Assembly: GCA_002360945.1 (NCBI GenBank)
Contig: DERO01000044.1
Coordinates: 1 to 27,584 of the forward strand
Origin: Leclercia adecarboxylata
GTDB lineage: Bacteria > Pseudomonadota > Gammaproteobacteria > Enterobacterales > Enterobacteriaceae
Length of the DNA stretch: 27,584 nucleotides
Direction: 5' to 3'
Position 1 is the stretch's first letter. Each line of letters opens with the position of its first letter. Shown here piece by piece: positions 16,828 through 24,591 of the stretch. The notes under the pieces were generated by a model. The model made no database searches. It saw only the letters and a list, made by a program, of their open reading frames with translations, and was not told where the DNA came from. The position numbers and the translations under genes were made by a program.

Positions 16828-18432
16828 ATGACCCTCAGTAAATCGCACGTGAACCGCGAGCAGTTTGAACGCTGTCTGGGAATTATTCGTCAGGCCTCCG
16901 TTGAGATCCTGCTCCTGTTAAAGGTGCACGTTGCCGAAGGCAAAGATCCCCGTTGGTTTCTTGAGCAGCTCGATTCCGCCAGGCTGGCGCTGGGGGGCTG
17001 GTCTAGGGTGGCAAAGCAGCTTAACCTCAACGACGCGGAGCTGTCGCAGTTCACCCTGCAACTGCGGCTGCTACAGCAGCGGGTACCGCAGTACGAAAGC
17101 GGGCAGGAGGTGAGCGACAACCAGCTGATCGCTGCGACGCGCTTTGTCACGGCGCTTGAGCATCTGCGTCTGCAGCAGCCGCTGCTGACCTACAGCACGG
17201 AGATGGGCCCCAGCGATGACCAGCGCCAGCAGCACGCGCAGAAGCAGGTGCGCACGCTGGAGCTGATGATTAAAGGGTTAATTATGCAGGCGTGGCCGGA
17301 TCCGACGCGCCTCAACAATCACCTGAAAACGCTCTTCAGCGCCGATCGGGTGCGCGGCTGGTTGCAACAGGGCGAACGTAACGACGCCCTCGGCGGCATG
17401 ATGTTCAGCGAGCTGGCCCTGATGCTGGTGGATAAAAAAGAGTACTCCCGCTCCTACTCGGCGCTGTTCAGCGATCCGTCCCTGCTGACGCTGATGGTGG
17501 AACCGCGTAAAACGCTACAGACCTTCCTTGACGATATCCGGCTTATCCGCAACAAAATCATTGCCCTGCAGCCGCTGACCTCCACGCAAATGCTGCTGCT
17601 GGATAACTATTACGCCCAGATCGCCACCCCCGTGCAGCGGGCGTTTGATCAGGGCCGCACCGTCGTAAATCCGGCGGGACTGATGGCAGAGGACAGCCAC
17701 GAGCTGGATCTTTTCTGGGAGAACGCACGGATAAAAAATAACGCCACCGGTGACGATATTTTTGAGGTGCGTGACACCATTGAAAAACCGAACCGTCGGC
17801 CTGCACGCACCCCGGAGCAGCGCGATTACCTGATCTCGGTGGTGCTGTGGGGCGCGGTAGGCGTGATGGTGATGGGCATGATGATGATGGGTACCTGGCT
17901 GTTAATTGAAAGCAGCGCCCCGACCCAGGCGGCCAGCAACGTGGCCCCGGTGCAGCCGGTACAGACGGTGGCGGAAGAGATGCGCGAGACCCCGTCCTCC
18001 CGTGAAACGCTCACCAGGATGGGCGTCACCTGGGATGAGAATAACTTCCGCGCGGCGATAGACCGCAACGACACCCGGGTGGCAGTACTGTTCCTGAAAG
18101 CGGGGATGGACTGGAAGCTTTCATGGACCGAGCATGCGCTCTCGGCGGGTCATCGCGAGGTGCTGGATCTGCTGATGCGTTATCGTCTGCAGATGACCCA
18201 GGAGAAGCCCTGTCGGCAATTTATTACCAACCTCGGCCATGCAATGGCCGCAGGCGAACCGCTGACGGGTCTGCGTAAAGAGTATCTCCAGGCATTCTGC
18301 ACCGTGCCGGCGGTGGTCGAACGTCAGCGACGTGAGATGGATCAGGCGAAACGGCGGGCGCAGGCGCAGCCGGATGCCAGTACCAAAAAATGGCAGTCGA
18401 TCCAGACGGCCATTTATGAGGTGATCCGCTGA
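16828..18432 (+). CDS. Membrane-anchored HEPN-like protein with ankyrin-like C-terminus (STY4199 family)
   Basis: A 534-residue protein that I take to be the STY4199-type HEPN-domain family found near treF in Salmonella and relatives; its function is unknown. Residues 1-320 are helical and hydrophilic and include LDDIRLIRNKIIAL (about 235-247), which resembles the RNxxx helix of HEPN proteins but has no following histidine. A strong transmembrane segment lies at about 334-361 (LISVVLWGAVGVMVMGMMMM). The C-terminal part has two ankyrin-like helical pairs (NNFRAAIDRNDTRVAVLFLKAG, then HALSAGHREVLDLLMRY) and a charged tail. With one membrane helix, the two halves probably face opposite sides. 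Two ATGs are adjacent at 16825 and 16828; the second has AAAGGA at the better distance. It converges on treF. Confidence 0.8.
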   Translation: MTLSKSHVNREQFERCLGIIRQASVEILLLLKVHVAEGKDPRWFLEQLDSARLALGGWSRVAKQLNLNDAELSQFTLQLRLLQQRVPQYESGQEVSDNQLIAATRFVTALEHLRLQQPLLTYSTEMGPSDDQRQQHAQKQVRTLELMIKGLIMQAWPDPTRLNNHLKTLFSADRVRGWLQQGERNDALGGMMFSELALMLVDKKEYSRSYSALFSDPSLLTLMVEPRKTLQTFLDDIRLIRNKIIALQPLTSTQMLLLDNYYAQIATPVQRAFDQGRTVVNPAGLMAEDSHELDLFWENARIKNNATGDDIFEVRDTIEKPNRRPARTPEQRDYLISVVLWGAVGVMVMGMMMMGTWLLIESSAPTQAASNVAPVQPVQTVAEEMRETPSSRETLTRMGVTWDENNFRAAIDRNDTRVAVLFLKAGMDWKLSWTEHALSAGHREVLDLLMRYRLQMTQEKPCRQFITNLGHAMAAGEPLTGLRKEYLQAFCTVPAVVERQRREMDQAKRRAQAQPDASTKKWQSIQTAIYEVIR

Positions 18433-18438
18433 CAGCGC

Positions 18439-18456
18439 GGGGAGCTACGGCTCCCC
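18439..18456. other. Hairpin at the convergent ends of the HEPN-like gene and treF
   Basis: GGGGAGC/GCTCCCC, a perfect 7-bp stem with a UNCG-type loop TACG, overlaps the last codons and stop of treF (18445-18456). No T-run follows on either strand. Confidence 0.5.
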
Positions 18457-20094
18457 GTAGAGGCCAATCAGACGGCGTACCACGCCGTTAGTCCAGCCAA
18501 ACCCGTCCTGCAAGGGGTACTCACCCCCGCCCCCTTCGCGAGGCTGGCTGCTGGCGATGTGGTACTTCTCAATCAGCTTGTAGTGCGTCTTGTAGAATTG
18601 GTTAACGGTCTGCAGCCAGCTCCAGGCAATTTCATCTCCCAGCGAGTCGTTGCCGTACTGCTTGAACCCCTGGATCGCCATCCACTGCAGCGGTGCCCAG
18701 CCGTTGGGTTTATCCCACTGCTCGCCGGTTTCGTACTCGGTTGCCAGAATGCCGCCCGGCGTCAGCAGACGGGCTTTCACCGCATCCGACAGACGCTCTG
18801 CCTGCTCGTGGGTTGCCATCCCGACGTACAGCGGCACGATACTGGCGGCTGAGAAGAGCGCCAGCGCCTCCCGACGCCAGTCATAATCGCGATAGCAGCC
18901 GTTTTCCTCATCCCACAGATAGCGGTTGACCGCCGCGCGGCGATCGCTGGCCTTCTGATGGAAAATTTCCGCAGTCTCTTTGTCGCCCTTCGAGGCCGAG
19001 ATATTGGCGATGGCGCTCTCCAGCTTGAACAGGAAAGCGTTGAGATCGATCGGGATAAACTGGGTGGTGCGAATACTCGCCAGGCGGCTCGGATCCCGCA
19101 GCCAGCGCGAGGAGTAGTCCCAGCCGGACGCGGCCCCGGCACGCAGATCGCGATAGACCTCGTTAGGCGGACGACCGGAATGGCGGGCGGTCTCGACGTC
19201 CTCTATCCAGGACTCATCTCGCGGGGTGTCGCGGTCATCCCAGTAGCGGTTGAGCAGCGAGCCGTCCGGCATACGCACCGCACTGCGGTAGGCCTGGTTG
19301 AGCAGCAGCGACTCCGCGCCGTCCATCCAGAAGGCGTACTCCATTTTCAGGTGATCCAGATAGCGCTTGGCTCCGCGCACGCCGTCCTCTTCAAACAGCT
19401 CAACCATCAGGGCAAATACCGGCGGCTGGGAACGGCTCAGGTAGTAGGTGCGGTTGCCGTTGGGAATATGGCCATATTTTTCGATCATCCACGCAAAGTT
19501 ATCCGCCATGCACTTAAGCATGTCGTGGCGTCCGCTTTCGGCCAGCCCCAGCATGGTGAAATAGGAGTCCCAGTAGTAGGTTTCGCTGAATCGCCCACCG
19601 GGCACAATATAGGCCTGCGGCAGCGCCAGCAGCGACGACCAGGGGATGTGATCCTGCGGCTCGCGGGTCAGCACCGGCCACAGATTATCGATATGTTCCT
19701 TGAGCGAAAGGGACGGATCGGACACATACTCGCTCGACAGGACTTCCGGCAGCCAGAAGTGTCTTTCGACAAACTCGCGCAGGTCGAAGTCCCGGTGACG
19801 TTTCACCTTACGGTAGCGGATGAGGATATCCAGCGGATCCATCTTTGGTGCGCAGTCAGGGAAGGTTTTGCTGTCGGCAAACAGTCGCGACGACTGCACG
19901 TGCTCAAAGAGCTCAAGGTAGCGATCGGCAGGAGTGAGCGCATCGGATGCGGGCAGCCCTTCAATCATTTCAGGTTCCGGCTCCGCCTCGAGCATTTCAT
20001 CCAGTTTTAACTCGCAGGGATCGATTTCGTAGAGAAGTTCTTGTTCTATATCGAACTCTACGGTCTCTACAGTGCGTATATTCTGGTTGAACAT
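18445..20094 (-). CDS. treF: Cytoplasmic trehalase TreF
   Basis: Glycoside hydrolase family 37 enzyme that splits trehalose into two glucose molecules in the cytoplasm, recovering trehalose made under osmotic or stationary-phase stress. The 549 residues equal the E. coli length. No signal peptide is present; instead there is an acidic N-terminal extension ([28 protein letters not shown]), which separates TreF from periplasmic TreA. Both trehalase signatures are intact: [14 protein letters not shown] at 165-178 and [10 protein letters not shown] at 459-468. The glycine-rich [19 protein letters not shown] follows near the end. GGAGG lies 11 bases before the ATG. In E. coli treF borders the acid-fitness island; here a short islet takes that place. 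Confidence 0.96.
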   Translation of the reverse strand: MFNQNIRTVETVEFDIEQELLYEIDPCELKLDEMLEAEPEPEMIEGLPASDALTPADRYLELFEHVQSSRLFADSKTFPDCAPKMDPLDILIRYRKVKRHRDFDLREFVERHFWLPEVLSSEYVSDPSLSLKEHIDNLWPVLTREPQDHIPWSSLLALPQAYIVPGGRFSETYYWDSYFTMLGLAESGRHDMLKCMADNFAWMIEKYGHIPNGNRTYYLSRSQPPVFALMVELFEEDGVRGAKRYLDHLKMEYAFWMDGAESLLLNQAYRSAVRMPDGSLLNRYWDDRDTPRDESWIEDVETARHSGRPPNEVYRDLRAGAASGWDYSSRWLRDPSRLASIRTTQFIPIDLNAFLFKLESAIANISASKGDKETAEIFHQKASDRRAAVNRYLWDEENGCYRDYDWRREALALFSAASIVPLYVGMATHEQAERLSDAVKARLLTPGGILATEYETGEQWDKPNGWAPLQWMAIQGFKQYGNDSLGDEIAWSWLQTVNQFYKTHYKLIEKYHIASSQPREGGGGEYPLQDGFGWTNGVVRRLIGLYGEP

Positions 20095-20332
20095 GGTGGT
20101 CAGGACCTCCGGTTAGCGTTGTCTCGGGTCTGGTTTTATCCGGTTGCCTACTAAGCTTAGACATTCGCTTCGGTCTGTGAAGAGGTATATGTGCGGTAGA
20201 TCACGTTTTACTGCAAGAGAAAAACCGGCACTGCGGGAGGCATGTTGATGTTATTTCAGGCAATAACCAGCTGATCCAGCAGTGCGGAGGCGATCTAAAA
20301 TTCGGATCATTCGCTTTGCAACAGAGTATGAA

Positions 20333-21055
20333 TCAGACGGCTTCTTCTGGTTCCTCGTTGAGGCGATGCGCTTGCGCGCGGTCGAAAATGTCTTCAGATG
20401 AGAGGCGGGCGCGGAAACCTCTCCCTTCTGGCTGAATCACGATCTGCAAAGACTCGGACAGCGCTACGGATTGATCTTTACTGTCAGTGCCGATGATGCC
20501 ATCTGGGGCGAAAGGCGCAACGGCTTGAGCAAACGCCTCCTGCATCTCCTCATGGTTTTTATATCCTTTGTCCTCAATGTTGAGAGCCCTGTGAATAAGG
20601 GCGCAATCAAGCATCGTGCCCTGCAACCAGTAACACGATGATGAGTATGCCGCGCACCAGGTCAGCTTGCTGCCCTCGGTTATAGCCTCCAACAGATAGG
20701 TTTTGCTGCCTGCAAAGCAGGAGCCCAGCATCAATCCCTTGATATTAAATTTGCGGGAGTTTTCATTAATTCTGGAAAGAATATGCTTGAGTGAAACATC
20801 CCCGATATGGGTTTTACTGCCATGCGCCGCAACATAGACGATGGTATTGTCGAACTTCTGCCGACACAGACAATCCAGCGCTAAATCAAAGCTGCTTTTA
20901 TTGTAGAAGTTCAGGCAGTAGACCTCGGTATTACCATGCATCTTCGCGATCCCTTGCACAAACGGCAATACTGACGAGCGGTGGGCATCGTGATCGTCTA
21001 GTTTCCATGGGGATTCAAGAACCAGAATGGCATTCTTATTGCTGCTGATTGGCAT
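20333..21055 (-). CDS. Stand-alone caspase-like (clan CD cysteine protease fold) protein
   Basis: A 240-residue protein, not recognised from E. coli K-12. It shows the two hallmarks of clan CD (caspase, metacaspase, CHAT, legumain) proteases: a hydrophobic strand ending in His-Gly (TIVYVAAHGS, His78-Gly79), and 34 residues later a hydrophobic strand ending in Cys (IKGLMLGSCFAGS, Cys113). The order and geometry match the catalytic His/Cys dyad. The following WCAAYSSSCYWLQGTMLDCALI could form the substrate pocket strand. There is no signal peptide, no membrane helix and no fused effector or sensor domain. The AGG before the ATG is weak and about 10 bases away. It lies between treF and a divergent pentapeptide-repeat gene, with AT-rich flanks suggesting later acquisition. 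Protease activity and role are inference. Confidence 0.72.
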   Translation of the reverse strand: MPISSNKNAILVLESPWKLDDHDAHRSSVLPFVQGIAKMHGNTEVYCLNFYNKSSFDLALDCLCRQKFDNTIVYVAAHGSKTHIGDVSLKHILSRINENSRKFNIKGLMLGSCFAGSKTYLLEAITEGSKLTWCAAYSSSCYWLQGTMLDCALIHRALNIEDKGYKNHEEMQEAFAQAVAPFAPDGIIGTDSKDQSVALSESLQIVIQPEGRGFRARLSSEDIFDRAQAHRLNEEPEEAV

Positions 21056-21137
21056 ATAATATTTACCTAAGTGAAATTAATTATTTTTAAAATTAATATT
21101 GCTGTGCAATCGCACTTTTATTTTATCGGCCCACTCT

Positions 21138-21185
21138 GCAAATAAGTGTCCAAAATCGCCATTGTTTCGCCACGCGCAAATAAGT
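21138..21185. promoter_or_regulatory. Direct repeat GCAAATAAGT (two copies) in the islet's divergent promoter region
   Basis: The 10-mer GCAAATAAGT occurs at 21138-21147 and again at 21176-21185, 38 bases apart start to start. It lies in the 192-base divergent region between the caspase-like and pentapeptide-repeat genes. Repeated sites at this spacing suggest binding by one regulator at both sites, but no regulator is known. Confidence 0.4.
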
Positions 21186-21207
21186 AATTAAGGGCTTCCA
21201 CTCCGTT

Positions 21208-21225
21208 GTCATCGCTTCCGATGAC
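21208..21225 (+). other. Leader hairpin of the pentapeptide-repeat gene
   Basis: GTCATCG/CGATGAC, a perfect 7-bp stem with a 4-base loop CTTC, ends 11 bases before the AGGA ribosome site (21237-21240). It could affect translation or mRNA stability. Confidence 0.4.
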
Positions 21226-21247
21226 CACCTCAAAACAGGAAACCCTT

Positions 21248-21652
21248 ATGAACCTTAACGCGAAGCGTCAGGGCGTTGCGCCTATTTCTTTTGCAAAGCC
21301 AGCTGACGGTAAATCCACTATAACAGAACTACAGGGGCTGCTGGAAAGCCGCCATTTAGCGTGGCTGGATATTTGTGAAGGAGAGAACAAAGCCATTATA
21401 TTCCGCTGCAATCTGAAGCAAAGTGTGTTCCGTAATATTCAGTTCAGCAGTTTATTAATTAACCGCTGCTATATCGACGGGCTCTGTTTCGAGAACTGCG
21501 ATATGCGTAATGTTTTTTTCTCGAATAGCGTCATTACACAGCCGATTCGCTTACGTCATTGTCAGGTGGCCGGGATGCGGCTGTTAAATATGCCGCGCAG
21601 AATGTTTATTTTTGAGGAGTGTACCGGCGTCGGGCAGATCCTGTTTGCCTGA
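21248..21652 (+). CDS. Small pentapeptide-repeat protein
   Basis: A 134-residue protein I do not recognise by name. From residue 51 to 96 every fifth residue is hydrophobic without a break (I51, L56, F61, F66, I71, I76, F81, M86, F91, I96). This is the periodicity of a pentapeptide-repeat quadrilateral beta-helix of about two and a half turns. An N-terminal 45-residue region contains a short helix (TELQGLLESRHLAWL). Seven cysteines are present, unusual for a small cytosolic protein. There is no signal peptide or membrane helix. An in-frame ATG at 21206 would add 14 residues, but ATG 21248 has AGGA seven bases upstream and is preferred. It is divergent from the caspase-like gene and convergent with the small membrane protein gene. 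Confidence 0.7.
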   Translation: MNLNAKRQGVAPISFAKPADGKSTITELQGLLESRHLAWLDICEGENKAIIFRCNLKQSVFRNIQFSSLLINRCYIDGLCFENCDMRNVFFSNSVITQPIRLRHCQVAGMRLLNMPRRMFIFEECTGVGQILFA

Positions 21653-21668
21653 CACCGGTGGAGCACAA

Positions 21669-21938
21669 TCAGTGCGCCTGGCGAGGGTCGCCCGCTATTT
21701 CATCGGTCTTCTGCCTGGTCTCTTCGCTTTGGTTCAGGGCATTGTTAGCCGCTTTTTCCGCATGGGCCGCACTATAGGCTGCCAGATGTGAAACCACGAT
21801 GGCATAAATACTCATCAGGGAGACCCAGAGGATACTGTTTTTCCACCACAGCAGGGTGGGTATGGTTAACATCGCCCAGACCAGGGCAAGAATCAGGTGG
21901 AATTTAGCCAAGCTTTTTGCGTTGATCTTCACTTGCAT
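21669..21938 (-). CDS. Small two-helix membrane protein, function unknown
   Basis: An 89-residue protein, not recognised. Two transmembrane helices are clear, at about 11-31 (AKFHLILALVWAMLTIPTLLWW) and 36-55 (ILWVSLMSIYAIVVSHLAAY), separated by a very short turn containing WWKNS. A hydrophilic, alanine- and glutamate-rich tail (56-89) follows. Positive charges before helix 1 (KINAKSLAK) suggest that both ends lie in the cytoplasm. The ATG at 21938 follows a weak AGAG box. It sits between gor and the pentapeptide-repeat gene, whose stop is 16 bases away on the other strand. It could belong to the islet or be an old neighbour of gor. Confidence 0.65.
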   Translation of the reverse strand: MQVKINAKSLAKFHLILALVWAMLTIPTLLWWKNSILWVSLMSIYAIVVSHLAAYSAAHAEKAANNALNQSEETRQKTDEIAGDPRQAH

Positions 21939-22062
21939 TGTCTTTTCTCTAATCTTAAATAATCGATCCAGGTAAGCGCTTAATACTTTTTAAGATTAGC
22001 CAGGTCTGCCGCCGTTTCCGGTGAATTTTGTTACCGTTTGTACAGTCGGGCTGAGGGGGCAT

Positions 22063-22088
22063 AAAAAAACCGGCCACAGAGGACCGGT
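22063..22088 (-). terminator. Rho-independent terminator of gor
   Basis: Read on the minus strand, ACCGGTCC pairs with GGCCGGT (one bulged base, 5-base loop) and is followed by TTTTTTT. It lies 34 bases past the gor stop codon. Confidence 0.88.
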
Positions 22089-22122
22089 CTTTATCAGCAC
22101 ATAAAAGCGTGTGGCAGGCGTA

Positions 22123-23475
22123 TTAACGCATGGTCACAAACTCTTCAGCCGCCGTCGGGTGGATTGCCACGGTATTATCGAAGTCTTTCTTGGTGGCACC
22201 CATTTTCAGCGCTACCGCAAAGCCCTGCAGGATCTCATCCATACCGAAGCCAATACCGTGAATACCGACGATCTTCTCTTCCGGGCCGACGCAGACTAAC
22301 TTCATGCGGCACGGCTGACGGTGAGCAGTGACGGCGGTATACATGGCGGTGAAGGCCGATTTATACACTTTCACCTGGTCATCGCCATAGTGCGCGCGCG
22401 CCTGGGGTTCGGTTAAACCAACGGTGCCGATTGGCGGGTGGCTGAAGACCACGGTCGGGATGTTGCTGTAGTCGAGATGCTCGTCCGGTTTGTTGTTAAA
22501 CAGACGCTCGGAGAGACGACGACCCGCGGCAACGGCGACTGGCGTCAGCTCAACCGCACCGGTGTTATCGCCCACGGCGTAAATGCCCGGCACGCTGGTG
22601 TTCTGGAACTTATCGACAACGATATAGCCCTTCTCATTGGTTTTCACGCCAGTGACCGCCAGGTTGAAGTTGTCATTTGCCGGTTCACGACCAATGGCCC
22701 AGATCAGGCAATCAACGGTCTGGCTACGGCCATCTTCCAGCTCCAGCGTCAGGCTGCCGTCGGCGTTTTTCACCACCGCTTTCGGAATGGCTTCCGTATG
22801 CAGATGTGGACCTTCGGCGTTCATCACTTCCACCAGCGTATCGACGATCAGCGGATCGAAGTTGCGCAGCGGAGCGTGTTTACGTACGAACAGGTGCGCT
22901 TCTGCACCCAGGCCGTTAATCACGCCCGCCAGCTCGACGGCGATATAACCCGCGCCAACGATGGCAACGCGTTTCGGCAGGGCAGGCAGCTCAAAGAAAC
23001 CGTCGGAGTCGATGCCATATTCCGCACCTGGAATAGACGGATGGCTTGGACGGCCGCCGGTGGCGATCAGGATGTGATCGGCGGTGATCGTTTCGCCGTT
23101 CACTTCGATGGTCTTCGCATCCACAAAACGGGCGAAACCGCGGATCACATCGACGTTGTTCTTACCCAGCACGTTGTCGTAGGAGGTGTGGATACGGTCA
23201 ATGTATGCCGTACGGCTGGCGATCAGGCGATCCCAGTCGAAGTTATTGATGGTGGTGTCAAAACCATAGTCCGGGCCATACAGGTGGATAGCCTCACGGA
23301 TCTGCGCCGCATGCCACATCACTTTCTTCGGTACACAACCGACGTTGACGCAGGTGCCGCCGAGGTCTTTCGCTTCAATCAGGGCGCACTTCTGGCCATA
23401 CATGGCCGCACGGTTAATGGAGGCGATGCCGCCGCTGCCGCCGCCAATAGCGATGTAGTCATAATGCTTAGTCAT
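22123..23475 (-). CDS. gor: Glutathione reductase (NADPH)
   Basis: Cytoplasmic homodimeric flavoenzyme that reduces glutathione disulfide with NADPH, keeping the thiol pool reduced. The 450 residues equal the E. coli length. An FAD-binding GGGSGG lies at 11-16 and the redox-active disulfide is C42-VNVG-C47. The NADPH-binding [12 protein letters not shown] follows in the middle, and YAVGDNTG is the second FAD segment. The dimer-interface active-site His439 lies in the C-terminal HPTAAEEF. The ATG opening [16 protein letters not shown] was chosen over one 16 codons upstream because of family length and an AAGGA box. It follows rlmJ in the same orientation, 70 bases away, and ends at a strong terminator. 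E. coli gor is in the OxyR regulon; a TATACAAT stretch upstream may be its -10 element. Confidence 0.97.
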   Translation of the reverse strand: MTKHYDYIAIGGGSGGIASINRAAMYGQKCALIEAKDLGGTCVNVGCVPKKVMWHAAQIREAIHLYGPDYGFDTTINNFDWDRLIASRTAYIDRIHTSYDNVLGKNNVDVIRGFARFVDAKTIEVNGETITADHILIATGGRPSHPSIPGAEYGIDSDGFFELPALPKRVAIVGAGYIAVELAGVINGLGAEAHLFVRKHAPLRNFDPLIVDTLVEVMNAEGPHLHTEAIPKAVVKNADGSLTLELEDGRSQTVDCLIWAIGREPANDNFNLAVTGVKTNEKGYIVVDKFQNTSVPGIYAVGDNTGAVELTPVAVAAGRRLSERLFNNKPDEHLDYSNIPTVVFSHPPIGTVGLTEPQARAHYGDDQVKVYKSAFTAMYTAVTAHRQPCRMKLVCVGPEEKIVGIHGIGFGMDEILQGFAVALKMGATKKDFDNTVAIHPTAAEEFVTMR

Positions 23476-23545
23476 GGTCTTATCCTTAATCGTTAATTGC
23501 CGCGATTGTATACCTGAAATCAATAGCTTCCACCGATTGCTGTGA

Positions 23546-24388
23546 TTACTCGGGCACGATCCAGCTGACGGTAGCGTGGCCGGTACCGGCCGGAACCAGC
23601 TTTTTGTGCAGCCACGGCAGAACGTTGTTCATCTGCGCTTCCAGCTTCCACGGTGGGTTAACCACGATCATGCCGGAGGCGGTCATGCCGCGTCGATCGC
23701 TGTCCGGGAGAACCGCCAGCTCAATTTGCAGGATCTTACGGATGCCGGTCGCTTCCAGCTCCTTGATCATGCGCTTGATTTGCGAACGCAGCACCACCGG
23801 ATACCACAGGGCATAGGTGCCGGTAGCAAAGCGTTTGTAACCTTCGTGGATGCCCGCGACCACCGCCTGATAATCGCTTTTGATCTCATACGGCGGGTCG
23901 ATCAGCACCAGGCCGCGACGGGACACCGGCGGCAGCTTGGCTTTCAGCTGCTGGTAGCCGTCCGATTTCTCCACGCGCGCGCGGCTGTCTTTCTGGAATT
24001 CAGAGCGCAGCAGCGGGTAGTCGCTCGGGTGCAGTTCGGTCAGCTGGATGCTGTCCTGCTCGCGCAGCAGCTGGCGGGCAATCAGCGGCGAGCCCGGGTA
24101 GTAACGTAACTGGCCGCTGCGGTTGTAGTGGTTGATGACGTTGATGTACGGCTCCAGCTCGGCCGGCAGGTCGTCCTGCTGCCAGATACGGGCGATGCCC
24201 TCGAGGTACTCCCCGGTGCGCTCGGCGTGTTCACCGCTCAGCTGATAGCGGCCCGCGCCGGCATGGGTGTCCAGATAGAGAAAAGGCTTATCTTTCTCTT
24301 TGAGCGCCTCGATAATCAGGCTCTGAACGGTATGTTTAAGAACGTCGGCGTGGTTGCCCGCGTGAAAGCTGTGGCGATAACTGAGCAT
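23546..24388 (-). CDS. rlmJ: 23S rRNA (adenine(2030)-N6)-methyltransferase RlmJ
   Basis: SAM-dependent enzyme that methylates A2030 of 23S rRNA during ribosome assembly. The 280 residues equal the E. coli length. The N-terminus [19 protein letters not shown], the SAM-binding [12 protein letters not shown] (about 39-50), and the catalytic D164-P-P-Y with [15 protein letters not shown] are all present. The family ending [13 protein letters not shown] is also intact. The ribosome binding site before the ATG is weak. It is divergent from prlC with a 203-base gap and lies directly upstream of gor, the same order as in E. coli. Earlier literature linked yhiR to use of extracellular DNA (ComJ); the rRNA methyltransferase role is the established one. 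Confidence 0.95.
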   Translation of the reverse strand: MLSYRHSFHAGNHADVLKHTVQSLIIEALKEKDKPFLYLDTHAGAGRYQLSGEHAERTGEYLEGIARIWQQDDLPAELEPYINVINHYNRSGQLRYYPGSPLIARQLLREQDSIQLTELHPSDYPLLRSEFQKDSRARVEKSDGYQQLKAKLPPVSRRGLVLIDPPYEIKSDYQAVVAGIHEGYKRFATGTYALWYPVVLRSQIKRMIKELEATGIRKILQIELAVLPDSDRRGMTASGMIVVNPPWKLEAQMNNVLPWLHKKLVPAGTGHATVSWIVPE

Positions 24389-24501
24389 GGGTAGATGTAT
24401 TCCGATAATGACGATTGGCCACAGTTTACAGCAGAACGGCGCAGATTACCCGCAGGCCCGGCACGCCCCGTCGCGGCGGCTGTTTTTCTGTCACCTCAGC
24501 C

Positions 24502-24530
24502 ATTGAAATTCACTACACTTAACCCCATCC
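24502..24530 (+). promoter_or_regulatory. Sigma-32 (RpoH) heat-shock promoter of prlC-rsmJ
   Basis: ATTGAAA (24502-24508), a 14-base spacer and CCCCATCC (24523-24530) closely fit the sigma-32 consensus CTTGAAA-N13-15-CCCCATnT. It is about 60 bases before the prlC start. The orthologous Salmonella opdA operon is known to be heat-shock regulated. Confidence 0.85.
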
Positions 24531-24591
24531 TGGAAACAATATGCTCGCGCAGGATGCGCGCTTCATTCACTCATTTAACAGGACAGTGCTT

